Below, piece after piece: positions 1 through 8,547 of a DNA stretch of 64,000 bases. Numbering within the stretch: position 1 is the stretch's first letter; each line of letters begins with the position of its first letter. The notes under the pieces are model-generated. The model saw only the letters and a program-made list of their open reading frames with translations. It was not told the DNA's origin and did no database searches. The stretch spans positions 186,001 to 250,000 of the forward strand of contig JAAFAI010000001.1 in NCBI GenBank assembly GCA_018222405.1, read 5' to 3'. Source of the DNA: Gammaproteobacteria bacterium. GTDB lineage: Bacteria > Pseudomonadota > Gammaproteobacteria > Enterobacterales > Alteromonadaceae. Made by a program: the position numbers and the translations under genes.

Positions 1-1
1 G

Positions 2-523
2 TACGCCGGTTCGCCTCAGTATGATTTTCAACGGGGTCCGGACGGTCAGCGCTACGCTATTGATGGAGAGGTGTCTATTGATGTCTCTACCGAAAATACA
101 CCACAACAAACTATCCGCAAAATGCAGCAGGTTCGTGCCGCTGCGCTGGCGCCTGCTGAGCCATCACCCCAGGATTTACAGGTTGCCGCCGAAGCGTCCC
201 GCATAGCATTCGAAGCGCGCAGCAAATTGGCTGAAGAGCGTAAAGAAGCGACGGCAGTAAGCCCGGAAGAAAGCGATTCTGCCTCGCGAGTGGCATCAGA
301 CGTCCCTACGCTGGAAGAAATTGTGGCGAATAACCAGCCTCAAATTCCAACCCGGAAACTCGACGAACTGGCTGTTGACGAAGACCCTTATAGCCAGCAA
401 AGCAGTGGCCGGCGCTCGCTGCAAATAGACAGTGAGCAAATGCAGCAACGCAATACCGTGATTGCGTCATTTTATAAAAATGTCGCGGTGCCTTTTGAAG
501 GTGGTTTCAGCGCCTCGGCTTAA
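2..523 (+). CDS. SprA-related putative metalloprotease, C-terminal part (5' end outside window)
   Basis: The reading frame is open from base 2 to a TAA at 521-523, so the gene starts left of the window and only about 173 C-terminal residues are visible. The opening residues, ending in a GPDGQRYAIDGEV motif, followed by KMQQVRAAALAPAEPSPQD, are typical of the SprA-related / CJM1_0395 family of putative metalloproteases. The zinc-binding HExxH motif, if present, would lie in the family core; I cannot see one in this part. The tail is low-complexity and rich in Glu, Ala and Ser. A GTG at 71 is only an internal valine codon. Function in the family is unproven. An intrinsic terminator follows within 20 bases. 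Confidence 0.75.
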   Translation, partial: YAGSPQYDFQRGPDGQRYAIDGEVSIDVSTENTPQQTIRKMQQVRAAALAPAEPSPQDLQVAAEASRIAFEARSKLAEERKEATAVSPEESDSASRVASDVPTLEEIVANNQPQIPTRKLDELAVDEDPYSQQSSGRRSLQIDSEQMQQRNTVIASFYKNVAVPFEGGFSASA

Positions 524-536
524 ACGAGCAGAATTA

Positions 537-572
537 CAAAAAAGCCCCGTCTCTTGCGAGCGGGGCTTTTTT
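537..572. terminator. Bidirectional intrinsic terminator between the SprA-like gene and tex
   Basis: AAAGCCCCG and CGGGGCTTT form a GC-rich stem around a short loop, with an A-run on one side and a T-run on the other. It can end the SprA-like transcript on the plus strand and tex, which stops at 591, on the minus strand. Confidence 0.85.
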
Positions 573-590
573 AGTTCAGCTTATTTTTTA

Positions 591-2924
591 TCAGTTTTTC
601 TTTGCCTTGGCGAAGGCATCGGCGAAGGCATTACCCATTGCTGCATTTGCAGGTGCACTCTGGCGGCTTTGCTGGCCTTTCTGATTACGGTTACTGCCGC
701 CTTTGTTTTGCGGCTTACCACTACCCTTAGGCCCTTTACTTTGCGGAGCCGGGGTGTCATCCAGGCGCATGGTAAACGAAATACGTTTGCGATCTGCATC
801 GACTTCCAGCACTTTTACCTTAACGATATCACCGGCTTTCACCACCTCGCGTGGATCGGAGATAAACTTATTGGTGAGTGCTGAAATGTGCACCAGGCCG
901 TCCTGATGCACGCCTACATCCACAAAGGCACCAAAGTTGGCTACGTTACTGACCACGCCTTCGAGGATCATACCTGGCTTCAGATCTGCCATGGTTTCCA
1001 CGCCCTCTTTAAAGGCGGCGGTTTTGAACTCCGGACGCGGATCCCGGCCGGGCTTATCCAGCTCTTTAAGAATGTCTTTAACGGTTGGAATACCAAAGTT
1101 GTCACTGACAAAATCTTCCGGATTAAGCTTACGCAGTAAGTCGGTATTGCCAATCAGGTCATTTACCGCCACATCGGTGCGACTGACAATGCTATCTATT
1201 ACCGGATAAGCTTCCGGGTGCACCGCCGAGCTATCCAGCGGGTTAGTACCGTTCACAATGCGCAGGAATCCGGCGGCCTGTTCAAAGGCTTTTGGCCCTA
1301 AACGCTCCACAGATTTTAAATCCTGACGACGGGCAAAGGCACCATGGGTGTCACGGTAGCTAACAATGTTGTGCGCGAGGGTTTTGTTTAATCCGGATAC
1401 ATAACTGAGCAGTGCCGGTGAAGCGGTATTTAGATCAACGCCAACGGCGTTAACACAGTCTTCGATAACCTGATCCAGCGACTTGCCCAGTAAACTCTGG
1501 CTGACATCATGCTGATACTGACCCACACCTATGGCTTTGGGCTCAATTTTTACCAGCTCCGCCAGCGGATCCTGCAAACGACGGGCAATAGACACTGCGC
1601 CGCGTAATGATACATCCAGCCCCGGCAGCTCTTTTGAGGCAAGCTCTGAAGCAGAATAAACCGATGCACCGGCCTCGCTGACCATAATTTTCTGGGCCTG
1701 CAGTTCGCTGTTGGCTTTGAGCATTTCACCTACCAGCTTGTCGGTTTCCCGTGAGCCGGTACCGTTGCCGATACTGATCAGTTCTACCTTGTGCTGTTTG
1801 CACAGGTTAGCCAGAGTGCGCTGGGATTTATCCCACTGATTTTGTGGCGCGTGAGGGAAGATGGTAGTGGTGCCCACCACCTTACCGGTTTTATCTACAA
1901 TGGCGACTTTTACCCCGGTACGCAGGCCCGGATCCAGACCCATAGTGACCTTTGCACCAGCAGGCGCTGCCATTAGCAGGTCGTTAAGGTTTTTAGCGAA
2001 CACATTAATGGCTTCTTCTTCGGCTTTTTCACGCAGTTGGCCAAACAGTTCGGTTTCCATGTGCAGGGCAATTTTGATTTTCCAGGTCCAGGTGACTACC
2101 TGAGCCAGCCATGCATCGGCAGGTCTACCCTGATTACGCAAGTCAAAATGCCCGGCAATAATTTGCTCGCAATAGGAGGCCTGGGCCGGCGAGTCTTCCT
2201 GGCCAGGATCGGCGACCATCTGAATGTGCAGCATATTTTCGTTACGGCCACGGAACATTGCCAGGGCCCGGTGGGAAGGTACTGAGGCCAGTTTTTCTGA
2301 GTGGTCGAAGTAATCGCTGTACTTCACTGCTGCTTTTTCCTGGCCTTCCACAACCCGACTGCGAATGTGGGCGTTTTCGTTAAGATAACGACGAATCTTC
2401 GCCAGTAAGCCCGCGTCTTCGGCAAACCGTTCCATCAGGATATAGCGCGCGCCTTCCAGCGCTGCCTTGGTATCCGCCACGCCGCTTTCAGCACTGACAT
2501 AGTCAGCAGCCACGGTTTCCGGGGTCAGCGTTGGGTCTGCAAACAGCGCATCAGCCAGCGGCTCGAGGCCAGCTTCAATCGCAATTTGCCCCTTGGTGCG
2601 GCGACGCGGTTTATAGGGCAGATATAAGTCTTCCAGCGTGGTTTTATTGTCGGCCGCGAGAATTTGTTGCTGCAGTTCAGGCGTAAGTTTTTCCTGCTCA
2701 CCGATAGACTTTAAAATCACCTGGCGGCGGTCTTCTAATTCACGTAAATAACCTAACCGCTGCTCCAGGTTACGTAACTGGGTATCATCCAGTCCCTGGG
2801 TCACTTCTTTACGGTAACGAGCAATAAAAGGTACGGTTGAACCTTCGTCGAGCAGTTTTACAGCCGCTTCGACCTGAGCAGGTTTAACGGCGAGTTCGTT
2901 GGCAATGGTATTAATTATCATCAT
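591..2924 (-). CDS. tex: Tex family RNA-binding transcriptional accessory protein
   Basis: A 777-residue protein matching the usual length of Tex (E. coli 773). The N-terminal helical region has [10 protein letters not shown], a Tex hallmark. A YqgF/RNase H-like fold begins around residue 325 (GLDPG at 329-333). Helix-hairpin-helix segments lie around residues 480-560, and an S1 RNA-binding domain near 650-720 ([19 protein letters not shown]). The tail is basic, Gly/Gln/Ser-rich and probably disordered. Tex is a cytoplasmic nucleic-acid-binding protein linked to transcription and RNA handling; its precise role is still debated. It is divergent from greB, another transcription-elongation gene, as in many gammaproteobacteria. 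Two ATG codons (2924, 2921) are possible starts. Confidence 0.95.
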   Translation of the reverse strand: MMIINTIANELAVKPAQVEAAVKLLDEGSTVPFIARYRKEVTQGLDDTQLRNLEQRLGYLRELEDRRQVILKSIGEQEKLTPELQQQILAADNKTTLEDLYLPYKPRRRTKGQIAIEAGLEPLADALFADPTLTPETVAADYVSAESGVADTKAALEGARYILMERFAEDAGLLAKIRRYLNENAHIRSRVVEGQEKAAVKYSDYFDHSEKLASVPSHRALAMFRGRNENMLHIQMVADPGQEDSPAQASYCEQIIAGHFDLRNQGRPADAWLAQVVTWTWKIKIALHMETELFGQLREKAEEEAINVFAKNLNDLLMAAPAGAKVTMGLDPGLRTGVKVAIVDKTGKVVGTTTIFPHAPQNQWDKSQRTLANLCKQHKVELISIGNGTGSRETDKLVGEMLKANSELQAQKIMVSEAGASVYSASELASKELPGLDVSLRGAVSIARRLQDPLAELVKIEPKAIGVGQYQHDVSQSLLGKSLDQVIEDCVNAVGVDLNTASPALLSYVSGLNKTLAHNIVSYRDTHGAFARRQDLKSVERLGPKAFEQAAGFLRIVNGTNPLDSSAVHPEAYPVIDSIVSRTDVAVNDLIGNTDLLRKLNPEDFVSDNFGIPTVKDILKELDKPGRDPRPEFKTAAFKEGVETMADLKPGMILEGVVSNVANFGAFVDVGVHQDGLVHISALTNKFISDPREVVKAGDIVKVKVLEVDADRKRISFTMRLDDTPAPQSKGPKGSGKPQNKGGSNRNQKGQQSRQSAPANAAMGNAFADAFAKAKKN

Positions 2925-3107
2925 GTATGAGATTCAGGCGGTAGTGAATTTAATGATTGGAAGTGTCCCTTCCTACCTACTATTGATTTGCAAGCGGTAA
3001 GCGTTACCCATGCTTTTAATGGGTCCAGAGTATAGCACCTCTACCCGCCGTGTCATATGGGTTTGCTGACCTCTTTTTCAGGCTCCGACAGGCGCATAAG
3101 ATTAGGC

Positions 3108-3137
3108 TTGGCTGGGGTTGCAAATTGCCTATACAAT
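3108..3137 (+). promoter_or_regulatory. Candidate sigma70 promoter for greB
   Basis: TTGGCT (3108-3113) and TACAAT (3132-3137) are separated by 18 bases and sit about 40 bases upstream of the greB start codon. The match is 4/6 and 5/6 to consensus. This is by eye only. Confidence 0.4.
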
Positions 3138-3175
3138 TCAGCGTTAAGCAATCATTTACTGAAGGATCTGCCAAC

Positions 3176-3652
3176 TTGCGTACAAACCTGGTGACCCGGG
3201 AAGGGTATGACAAACTGCGAAACGAACTAAATTACTTATGGCGTGAGTACCGGCCGGAAATTACTGCCAAGGTTACCTGGGCTGCCAGCCTGGGCGATCG
3301 GTCAGAAAATGCGGACTACAAAGAAAATAAACGTTTGTTGCGTAAAATCGATTCCCGGATACGGTTTTTAAGAAAGCGCCTGGAAACGCTTAAAGTGGTG
3401 GATTTTGCGCCGGAGCAGGCTGGCCGGGTGTTTTTTGGTGCCTGGGTAGAAATTGAAAATGACGACGGTGACACCAAGACCTTCCGCATTGTCGGGCCGG
3501 ATGAAATTTACGACCGTAAAGACTATATTTCCATCGATTCGCCCATGGCACGAGCGCTGCTGAAAAAAGAAGAAGATGAGCAGGTAGAGGTAAAAACGCC
3601 CGAAGGTATCAAGGTGTGGTATATCAACCGGATTAGTTACGAGGTTCAGTAA
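3176..3652 (+). CDS. greB: Transcription elongation factor GreB, TTG start
   Basis: GreB rescues backtracked RNA polymerase by stimulating cleavage of the nascent transcript. The protein reads LRTNLVTREGYDKLRNELNY, then WAASLGDRSENADYKENKRL with the acidic D and E of the coiled-coil tip that act in the polymerase channel, then a C-terminal FKBP-like domain (DYISIDSPMARALLKKE). I place the start at a TTG (3176), preceded by GAAGGA with 9 bases between. This gives 158 residues, the same as E. coli GreB. The open frame extends upstream to 3050 but those residues have no family resemblance. It is divergent from tex. Confidence 0.93.
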   Translation: MRTNLVTREGYDKLRNELNYLWREYRPEITAKVTWAASLGDRSENADYKENKRLLRKIDSRIRFLRKRLETLKVVDFAPEQAGRVFFGAWVEIENDDGDTKTFRIVGPDEIYDRKDYISIDSPMARALLKKEEDEQVEVKTPEGIKVWYINRISYEVQ

Positions 3653-3884
3653 GTTACTCCAATCGCAGTATGGGGGATTGGTGGCAACTTGCCCGACCTT
3701 ATGAATGCCTTTCGATCTGCAGGATGTTACTGGCTTTGATATCCGATTATCCATAATGAGTGCAGTTGCTTACGCTGCGCAGTTAGCGCTTATTCTCAGC
3801 TGATTTAAAAAATCATATTATTTATACAATAAACGCTAAACTGCGTAGCAGATTAGCGACAAACTTTGTGTTTATGTCTATAAT

Positions 3885-4017
3885 CTATGCGATTAATGAT
3901 TGTAATCTATACTAAAGATCCCTATTCGTAGCCTCGGTTCTCAGGTATTGTAATCGAAATGTAAATATATTGAACGAATTCGTCATACAAGTGACTAAAC
4001 TTTGCAGTCACTTTTTT
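3885..4017 (+). ncRNA. Candidate small RNA or leader transcript
   Basis: A perfect TATAAT lies at 3879-3884, with a poor -35 about 17 bases before it. About 125 bases downstream is an intrinsic-terminator-like hairpin. No open frame of note lies between. This could be a free small RNA or an attenuated leader of the membrane-protein gene at 4052. There is no similarity evidence, so treat it as a hypothesis. Confidence 0.25.
3989..4017 (+). terminator. Intrinsic terminator upstream of the 4052 gene
   Basis: AAGTGACT (3989-3996) pairs with AGTCACTT (4005-4012) around a short loop and is followed by more T residues. It lies 35 bases before the next start codon, so it ends a transcript coming from the left rather than that gene. 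Confidence 0.6.
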
Positions 4018-4051
4018 AAATGACATCGTTTACATTAAATGAACTGAGATT

Positions 4052-4339
4052 ATGAATCGATACTCATCAACAGAACGAACTGAGCAACACCAAGAGCGAG
4101 CTGACAAGCCGGCAACCGCCAGCGCCCTCGGCTTATGTTTAATGGGCTTCCTGCTGTTGTTAAGCGGCGTTTTAATGTTCATCCTCACCACTGTGAATGC
4201 GTTTAGTAGTAATGAAGGCACTAAAACCATGGTGTCAGTGCTGATCTGCCTTGCTATGTACCGGGCCGGAAAGTTTTTGCTGCAACAGGTTAGCAAATTC
4301 AAAATGCCACCTAATCGCCGCCGCGGCGTTATCTCTTAA
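4052..4339 (+). CDS. Small two-helix membrane protein of unknown function
   Basis: I do not recognise this family. The 95-residue protein has a hydrophilic, charged N-terminus (about 27 residues, rich in Glu, Arg and Gln). Two hydrophobic stretches follow: about 28-50 (LCLMGFLLLLSGVLMFIL) and about 62-80 (VSVLICLAMYRAGKFLL), the second ending in basic residues. It ends in a basic tail (PPNRRRG). This fits an inner-membrane hairpin with cytoplasmic ends. The ribosome-binding site is weak. It stands alone between an upstream terminator and a hairpin at 4371. That it is a gene is supported by the hydrophobic pattern and open frame, not by homology. Confidence 0.55.
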   Translation: MNRYSSTERTEQHQERADKPATASALGLCLMGFLLLLSGVLMFILTTVNAFSSNEGTKTMVSVLICLAMYRAGKFLLQQVSKFKMPPNRRRGVIS

Positions 4340-4370
4340 TTTGCTAAGCAACAGTTATCCAAATCAACAC

Positions 4371-4394
4371 GGGCACACAGCGACAAGTGTGCCC
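4371..4394 (+). terminator. Terminator-like hairpin after the 4052 gene
   Basis: A perfect 8-bp GC-rich stem with an 8-base loop, 32 bases after the stop codon. There is no T-run after it, so it may stabilise the 3' end rather than terminate. Confidence 0.4.
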
Positions 4395-4619
4395 TCTGAT
4401 CTGTTAAGTTCAGATTGGAATAAAACTCACGCCTTCTAGCTCGAAATATTGTTTAAAAAGTAGCTGTTCGCCGTGCAAACCGGTGAATCTAAACTAAGCT
4501 TAAGAAGCAAACAAAACTTTACCCGAATGAGTATTTGGGCGCATGCGTTGCTATCGTTTTGATTGGCATGAGTATGCAGACAGTACGGACTTACTGATGA
4601 GCAAGGACAGGTGCTGAAT

Positions 4620-4648
4620 AAAAAGCCGACAATAAATGTCGGCTTTTT
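4620..4648. terminator. Bidirectional intrinsic terminator downstream of the FKBP gene
   Basis: AAAAAGCCGAC and GTCGGCTTTTT form an 11-bp stem with a 7-base loop and A/T-runs on both sides. It serves the minus-strand FKBP gene, which stops at 4701. Confidence 0.85.
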
Positions 4649-4700
4649 CTTTTTAGTTCGATGGAATTTCAGTGCGGTGGATGAGTCACCGCGCCAGAAA

Positions 4701-5471
4701 TTATTCTGCGGCTTCTTCTTCTGCCGGTTTAACCACTTCCAGTAACTCAACTTCAAAGATCAGCGTTGAGTTAGGTGTGATATTACCTGTAGCGCGTTCG
4801 CCATAGGCTAACTCAGAAGGAATGAAGAAGCGGGTTTTACCGCCTTCTTTCATGGTTTGAACGCCTTCAGTCCAGCCTGGGATAACGCGGTTCAGTGGGA
4901 ATACCGCTGGTTCCCCGCGGGAGTAAGAAGAGTCAAACTCGGTGCCATCCAGTAAGGTTCCTTTATAATGAACTTTAACTGTGTCGGTGGCAACCGGGCT
5001 GGCGCCTTCACCTTCTGCCATTACTTCGTACTGCAGACCTGACTCAGTAGTAATTACACCTTCTTTCTGACCGTTTTCAGCCAGGAAAGCTTCGCCTTTA
5101 GCGATATTTTCTTCCGCCATTTTGCTGGCCAGTTCCTGTTGCTTAGCTTGCATTGCCTGCTCGCCAGCTTGCGCCAGTTGCTGAATTTCAGCCGTTTCAA
5201 ACATCAGGGTGTTACCCATGCCGTCTTTAATACCCTGCATCAGGGCGTCTTTATCGATGCTTTCACCAAACTGTTGCATTTGCTTGTCGCGGGTAAACAC
5301 GAACATGCCCATGCTGGCACCCATGGCATACGCTTGCTTTTGCGCGTCAGTCATTTCTTCTTTAGTCAGCTTTGGGTCCTGAGCAGGTTCGGTAGTGGTG
5401 CCCTGTTGAGGCTGACATGCTGCCAGACCCAGTGTAGCCATGATAGTTAGGGCAACGAGCGACTTTTGCAT
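4701..5471 (-). CDS. FKBP-type peptidyl-prolyl cis-trans isomerase, FkpA-like lipoprotein
   Basis: The enzyme isomerises proline peptide bonds and acts as a folding helper in the periplasm. The start is the ATG at 5471, with GGAGAAG upstream. It gives a signal peptide ending in LGLAAC, with the lipobox cysteine at residue 19, so the mature protein is lipid-anchored, unlike soluble E. coli FkpA. After a linker rich in Gln, Thr and Glu comes the helical FKBP N-terminal dimerisation domain (about 35-135), then the FKBP catalytic domain (about 145-245: [49 protein letters not shown]). The length is 256 residues. The frame extends further upstream to 5528, but that part lacks a signal sequence. 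Confidence 0.92.
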   Translation of the reverse strand: MQKSLVALTIMATLGLAACQPQQGTTTEPAQDPKLTKEEMTDAQKQAYAMGASMGMFVFTRDKQMQQFGESIDKDALMQGIKDGMGNTLMFETAEIQQLAQAGEQAMQAKQQELASKMAEENIAKGEAFLAENGQKEGVITTESGLQYEVMAEGEGASPVATDTVKVHYKGTLLDGTEFDSSYSRGEPAVFPLNRVIPGWTEGVQTMKEGGKTRFFIPSELAYGERATGNITPNSTLIFEVELLEVVKPAEEEAAE

Positions 5472-5687
5472 AAACTTCTCCGTTAGTTGGTCTCTTGTCG
5501 CTGCGTTAATTGTGCTGCGACAAATCAAATTCTATAAATGTAAACCAGGTTATTAACGCTTTACTGTAACACGCCTGATACGATAATCACGAATATCGGC
5601 TTCACATTGCGCCCAATCCCAAGGATAAGCGACGCATATTACGATTTCGTGCTATGTTAATGCGAGCATTCGCAATAAGAAAGGCCT

Positions 5688-6698
5688 ATGACAACACCAT
5701 CACTGAAAACGTTCACTTCTCGTCTGATTGTTACGCTACTGGCCGGATTTGGTTTAGCCGGGTGTATTGTTCCGGATACGACGCCGGACAATCAGTGGCG
5801 TATTGTTGAAGATGGTGCTTACGCGGCAGACATATCGGTGGATGGCCAGTTAAGCGTGGTGTCTGGTATCAATAATGGGATTCATGTGTGGCGCTTTGGT
5901 GAAGCTCAGCCGTTGTTTCAGTGGAGCCACCAAAGTGAAGACGGCGATCAGAGCAATAATCTGGTGGCCAATGTGCATATCAGTGCCGACAGTCAGTTTG
6001 CAGTGACATCAGACCGTGAGGCTTTTGCTATCTGGAGTTTATCTTCCGGTGAACCGGTGGGCTTCTGGCGCATTGACGAGTCAACCATCCGCGATGTGGC
6101 GCTGGCTAACGGCGGACGCGGCGTGTTGGTGGGACGGTCCAGTGGCAAGGTGATGTTTTTTGAACCGGAAAGTGGCCGGCGCATTGAGTTTCTTGGTCAT
6201 CAGGAGCGCATTAACAGTGTGGATATTACGCCGAATGGCCGTTACGCCCTGACCGGCGGAAACGACTATGTGGCTTACCTCTGGAGTACCGATAGCGGGC
6301 AAGTGATCCATACGTTTACACATCCCAGCCGCGTTACTCTGGTGGCGCTGGATGATGAGGGACGCTATGCCTTTACCGCCGACAGTCAGCAAAAATCGCA
6401 GATCTGGAATGTACAAACAGGTGAACCAATCAGCCAATTGCAGTATATTGCGCGCCAGAAGATATTTACCGATGCCGTGTTTTCTAAAGATGGTAAGTAC
6501 TTGCTTACCGGAGCCCCTTCCCGGCGGTTGTACTTGTGGGAAGTTGCAACGGGTGAACAGGTGGGAGAATGGAAAGTTGCCCCACGCGAAAACATGTCAC
6601 CGCCCTCTGCCGTAGTTTACGGTGTGGGTTTTCTCGATGACGAGCATGTGTTATCGGTAAGTAGTAGCGGATTAGCTGAGCTGTGGAGTATGCCCTGA
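5688..6698 (+). CDS. WD40-repeat lipoprotein
   Basis: A 336-residue protein with a lipoprotein signal peptide; the lipobox LAGC places the lipidated cysteine at residue 26. The rest is a series of WD40-type blades, seen as repeated VTSDREAFAIWSLSSGE, ALTGGNDYVAYLWSTDSGQ, AFTADSQQKSQIWNVQTGE and LLTGAPSRRLYLWEVATGE units. These form a beta-propeller, normally a protein-interaction platform. No enzymatic motif is visible. It starts after AAGAAAGG and its stop codon abuts the slyX start, so the two form an operon. It is divergent from the FKBP gene. The partner is unknown; a periplasm-facing envelope role is inferred from the lipobox only. Confidence 0.85.
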   Translation: MTTPSLKTFTSRLIVTLLAGFGLAGCIVPDTTPDNQWRIVEDGAYAADISVDGQLSVVSGINNGIHVWRFGEAQPLFQWSHQSEDGDQSNNLVANVHISADSQFAVTSDREAFAIWSLSSGEPVGFWRIDESTIRDVALANGGRGVLVGRSSGKVMFFEPESGRRIEFLGHQERINSVDITPNGRYALTGGNDYVAYLWSTDSGQVIHTFTHPSRVTLVALDDEGRYAFTADSQQKSQIWNVQTGEPISQLQYIARQKIFTDAVFSKDGKYLLTGAPSRRLYLWEVATGEQVGEWKVAPRENMSPPSAVVYGVGFLDDEHVLSVSSSGLAELWSMP

Positions 6699-6944
6699 AT
6701 GACAACGAACAACGACAAGCTGGCTAGTGAGTTAGCTAAAGCAGAAGACGCTATTGCCGAGCTGGAAACCAAGGTGGCTTTTCAGGAGCACACCATTGAT
6801 GCACTCAATGAAGCTTTGGCCCATCAGCAAATACAAATCGATAAGATGCAGTTTCAGTTACGTCATGTTATCGACAAGGTCAAAGGCATGGAGCCTTCCA
6901 ATATTGCCAAAATGTCGGAAGAGACCCCGCCGCCCCATTATTAA
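6699..6944 (+). CDS. slyX: SlyX family coiled-coil protein
   Basis: An 81-residue, mostly helical protein with heptad-like spacing ([20 protein letters not shown], then [19 protein letters not shown]) and a proline-rich end (PPPHY), all typical of SlyX. The function is unknown; in many gammaproteobacteria it lies next to an FKBP gene, as here. It follows the WD40 gene with no gap (TGA then ATG). Its last 4 bases overlap the end of the convergent gene at 6941. Confidence 0.9.
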   Translation: MTTNNDKLASELAKAEDAIAELETKVAFQEHTIDALNEALAHQQIQIDKMQFQLRHVIDKVKGMEPSNIAKMSEETPPPHY

Positions 6945-7846
6945 GTGTTGCGCTGGAGCTTACCGGCCAGCAATACCTGGAGCCAACGAATGTCCTCCGG
7001 CCCCAGACGCGCTTTAGCATGTAGCGCCGGGGTGGCCAGAATATCCTTATACACATGACAAACCGCGGTTTCGGTTAAATTGCGCCAATGCTCGCTGTTA
7101 AGCTCTGGCATACTGGCGTTAGCCAGATTAGGATCGTGCAGTGGGTCGTGTTCTGCTTCACTGGTGCGCAAGGCAAACTCCAGTTCGTGCAGGATAGGAT
7201 TAACTACCTTAAGTGTGGTGGACTCAGAAAACTGCCCAAGCACATGTTGCTCTGCTTCGTGAGCCCGCTTTTCCAGTTGTGCCCGGGTTGCTTTTTCGCC
7301 CAGCGGTTTAAGGCCATGCCTGGCCAGTAAAGACGATATACCGGGCAAAACCGCTTTAATGGCAATGCCTGCGCCTATCAGCGGGTTAAATATCGCGGCT
7401 ACTGCTCCGATAACCAGCATACCGTAAGTGAGTTTGGTCTCCAGTGCGTCAATATCGTCAGCCAGTTTTTCCAGTGTACTTATTTCATGCTGATGTGAGG
7501 AGTAGGAAAGGTCTCGCGCTGCTTCAATCATGTAGTGGCGTAACGTGCCCTCATAATGTTCATTAGGGAAATGAAATATCCGCCGCTTAGGCAGATCATT
7601 AACCTCGGGTACGCCATTGGGTAGATAACGCATGGTATGAAGGGAAAAGCCGGCGTCGCTGGTAAAATTGGGGATCACAAAATAGTGCTTCTCATCAAAC
7701 TGACATGCTGTTTTTTCGCCACGCTCAAGCGAGGCCAGTACTGGCAGCTTTCCTACCTGTTCCCTGATAAGCGTGGCAGTGTTATCGAGCTCTGACTTCA
7801 GACTGTCGAGCCCCTCGCTAAGTCGATTAAGCAATGACTTCATCAA
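6941..7846 (-). CDS. Unknown protein with central hydrophobic segment, coupled to the DUF1294 gene
   Basis: I do not recognise this 301-residue protein. The N-terminus looks amphipathic ([20 protein letters not shown]). A mixed domain follows, with aromatic stretches ([29 protein letters not shown]). A coiled-coil-like stretch around 120-135 leads into a hydrophobic, Gly/Ala-rich region at about 138-170 ([20 protein letters not shown]) that could insert in the membrane. The remainder is charged and helical ([19 protein letters not shown]). Its ATG overlaps the stop of the upstream cold-shock/DUF1294 gene (ATGA), so the two are translationally coupled. It converges on slyX with a 4-base overlap. 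Confidence 0.8.
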   Translation of the reverse strand: MMKSLLNRLSEGLDSLKSELDNTATLIREQVGKLPVLASLERGEKTACQFDEKHYFVIPNFTSDAGFSLHTMRYLPNGVPEVNDLPKRRIFHFPNEHYEGTLRHYMIEAARDLSYSSHQHEISTLEKLADDIDALETKLTYGMLVIGAVAAIFNPLIGAGIAIKAVLPGISSLLARHGLKPLGEKATRAQLEKRAHEAEQHVLGQFSESTTLKVVNPILHELEFALRTSEAEHDPLHDPNLANASMPELNSEHWRNLTETAVCHVYKDILATPALHAKARLGPEDIRWLQVLLAGKLQRNT

Positions 7847-8484
7847 CGCACGCCCCCAATCCCCGTTAACAATGCCTGACCGCTGGGGGTTAACAGGTAA
7901 CCCAGTGCGGTAAGGTTGAGTACCACAGTAAACCAGAACATGGCTTTAAAGTCTCGCTTTGCTGATTTATGCCGTAGCCACTGCTGAGCTAAATAAGCGC
8001 CGGGCCAGCCGCCAACCAGTGCTACCAGGTGTAAATGGCTTTCCGGAGTGCGCCAGCGGTTAGCGCGCGCGGCGGATTTGTCTATGGCATACATGACAAA
8101 CGCAATCAGGCTGGCAACGCCATAAACGTAAAGCACTTCAAGGGGAATGCGTTGAAACCAGATGAGACCACTGAGCAAGGCTAAAAAGGGCAGCACCAGC
8201 GGAACGCGCCTTGTGGATGGCCTGGATGGTGGTTTCGATGTTTTTGTCGGCCTGGCTTTATTGCCCGTTGGATGGTCGTTAACCAGGTTTATCTCAATGG
8301 CCCGAAGTTTACCTTTGCGGTCCTGACTGGTTTGGTACTGGATCATATCGCCGCTCTGAGGGCGGCGGGAATAAAAACTAAACGCCTTAATGTGAACAAA
8401 GGCTCGCTGGCCGCCACCTCTGGGCTCGACAAAGCCGAAGCCCCGGTTGTCGTCCCAGTTGAGCAGCTTGCCCTGTAGCTTCAT
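7843..8484 (-). CDS. Cold-shock domain plus DUF1294 membrane protein
   Basis: Two parts are visible in 213 residues. Residues 1-68 form a cold-shock-like OB fold (GKLLNWDDNRGFGFVEP, then AFVHIKAF), which in this family binds single-stranded RNA or DNA. A basic Pro/Ser/Thr linker (about 70-92) follows. Then come the hydrophobic helices of DUF1294, with its usual signature (YAIDKSAARANRWRTPE, LVALVGGWPGAYLAQQWLRHKS). The fusion is known from other proteobacteria, but its function is not. It suggests a nucleic-acid-binding domain tethered to the inner membrane. The gene is first in a coupled pair with the unknown gene at 6941. Confidence 0.88.
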   Translation of the reverse strand: MKLQGKLLNWDDNRGFGFVEPRGGGQRAFVHIKAFSFYSRRPQSGDMIQYQTSQDRKGKLRAIEINLVNDHPTGNKARPTKTSKPPSRPSTRRVPLVLPFLALLSGLIWFQRIPLEVLYVYGVASLIAFVMYAIDKSAARANRWRTPESHLHLVALVGGWPGAYLAQQWLRHKSAKRDFKAMFWFTVVLNLTALGYLLTPSGQALLTGIGGVR

Positions 8485-8503
8485 GGGTTCAGGCCAGGCA
8501 AGC

Positions 8504-8531
8504 TGCTACCGGCGCCTGGGGCGCGGTAGCA
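8504..8531. repeat. GC-rich hairpin between yqiK and the cold-shock/DUF1294 gene
   Basis: TGCTACC (8504-8510) and GGTAGCA (8525-8531) form the base of a near-palindrome with an inner GGCGCC. It lies just beyond the yqiK stop on the minus strand but has no T-run, so it may be a weak terminator or RNA-stabilising structure. Confidence 0.35.
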
Positions 8532-8547
8532 AGGCAGGTAAAAAGGA

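Larger units (their letters stand above)
3653..4051. other. Gene-free region downstream of greB
   Basis: About 400 AT-rich bases without a convincing coding frame. An imperfect hairpin (CCAATC / GATTGG, 3659-3681) follows the greB stop but lacks a T-run. The 9-mer ATTGTAATC occurs twice in direct orientation (3899-3907 and 3947-3955). A TATAAT at 3879 and a terminator at 3989-4017 could frame a small RNA, listed separately. Confidence 0.6.
4340..4700. other. Gene-free region between the small membrane protein and the FKBP gene
   Basis: It contains a hairpin of two 8-base arms (GGGCACAC 4371-4378, GTGTGCCC 4387-4394) without a T-run, probably the end of the 4052 transcript. A strong terminator lies at 4620-4648. 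Between them are about 220 bases with only very short frames; I see no supported gene. Confidence 0.6.

Noticed and set aside
3006-3024. ACCCAT/ATGGGT inverted repeat between tex and greB
   Set aside because: Only six base pairs; too short to call an operator.
4436-4756. A minus-strand 106-codon frame spanning the terminator at 4620
   Set aside because: It overlaps the FKBP end and a terminator, has no ribosome-binding site and has biased composition.
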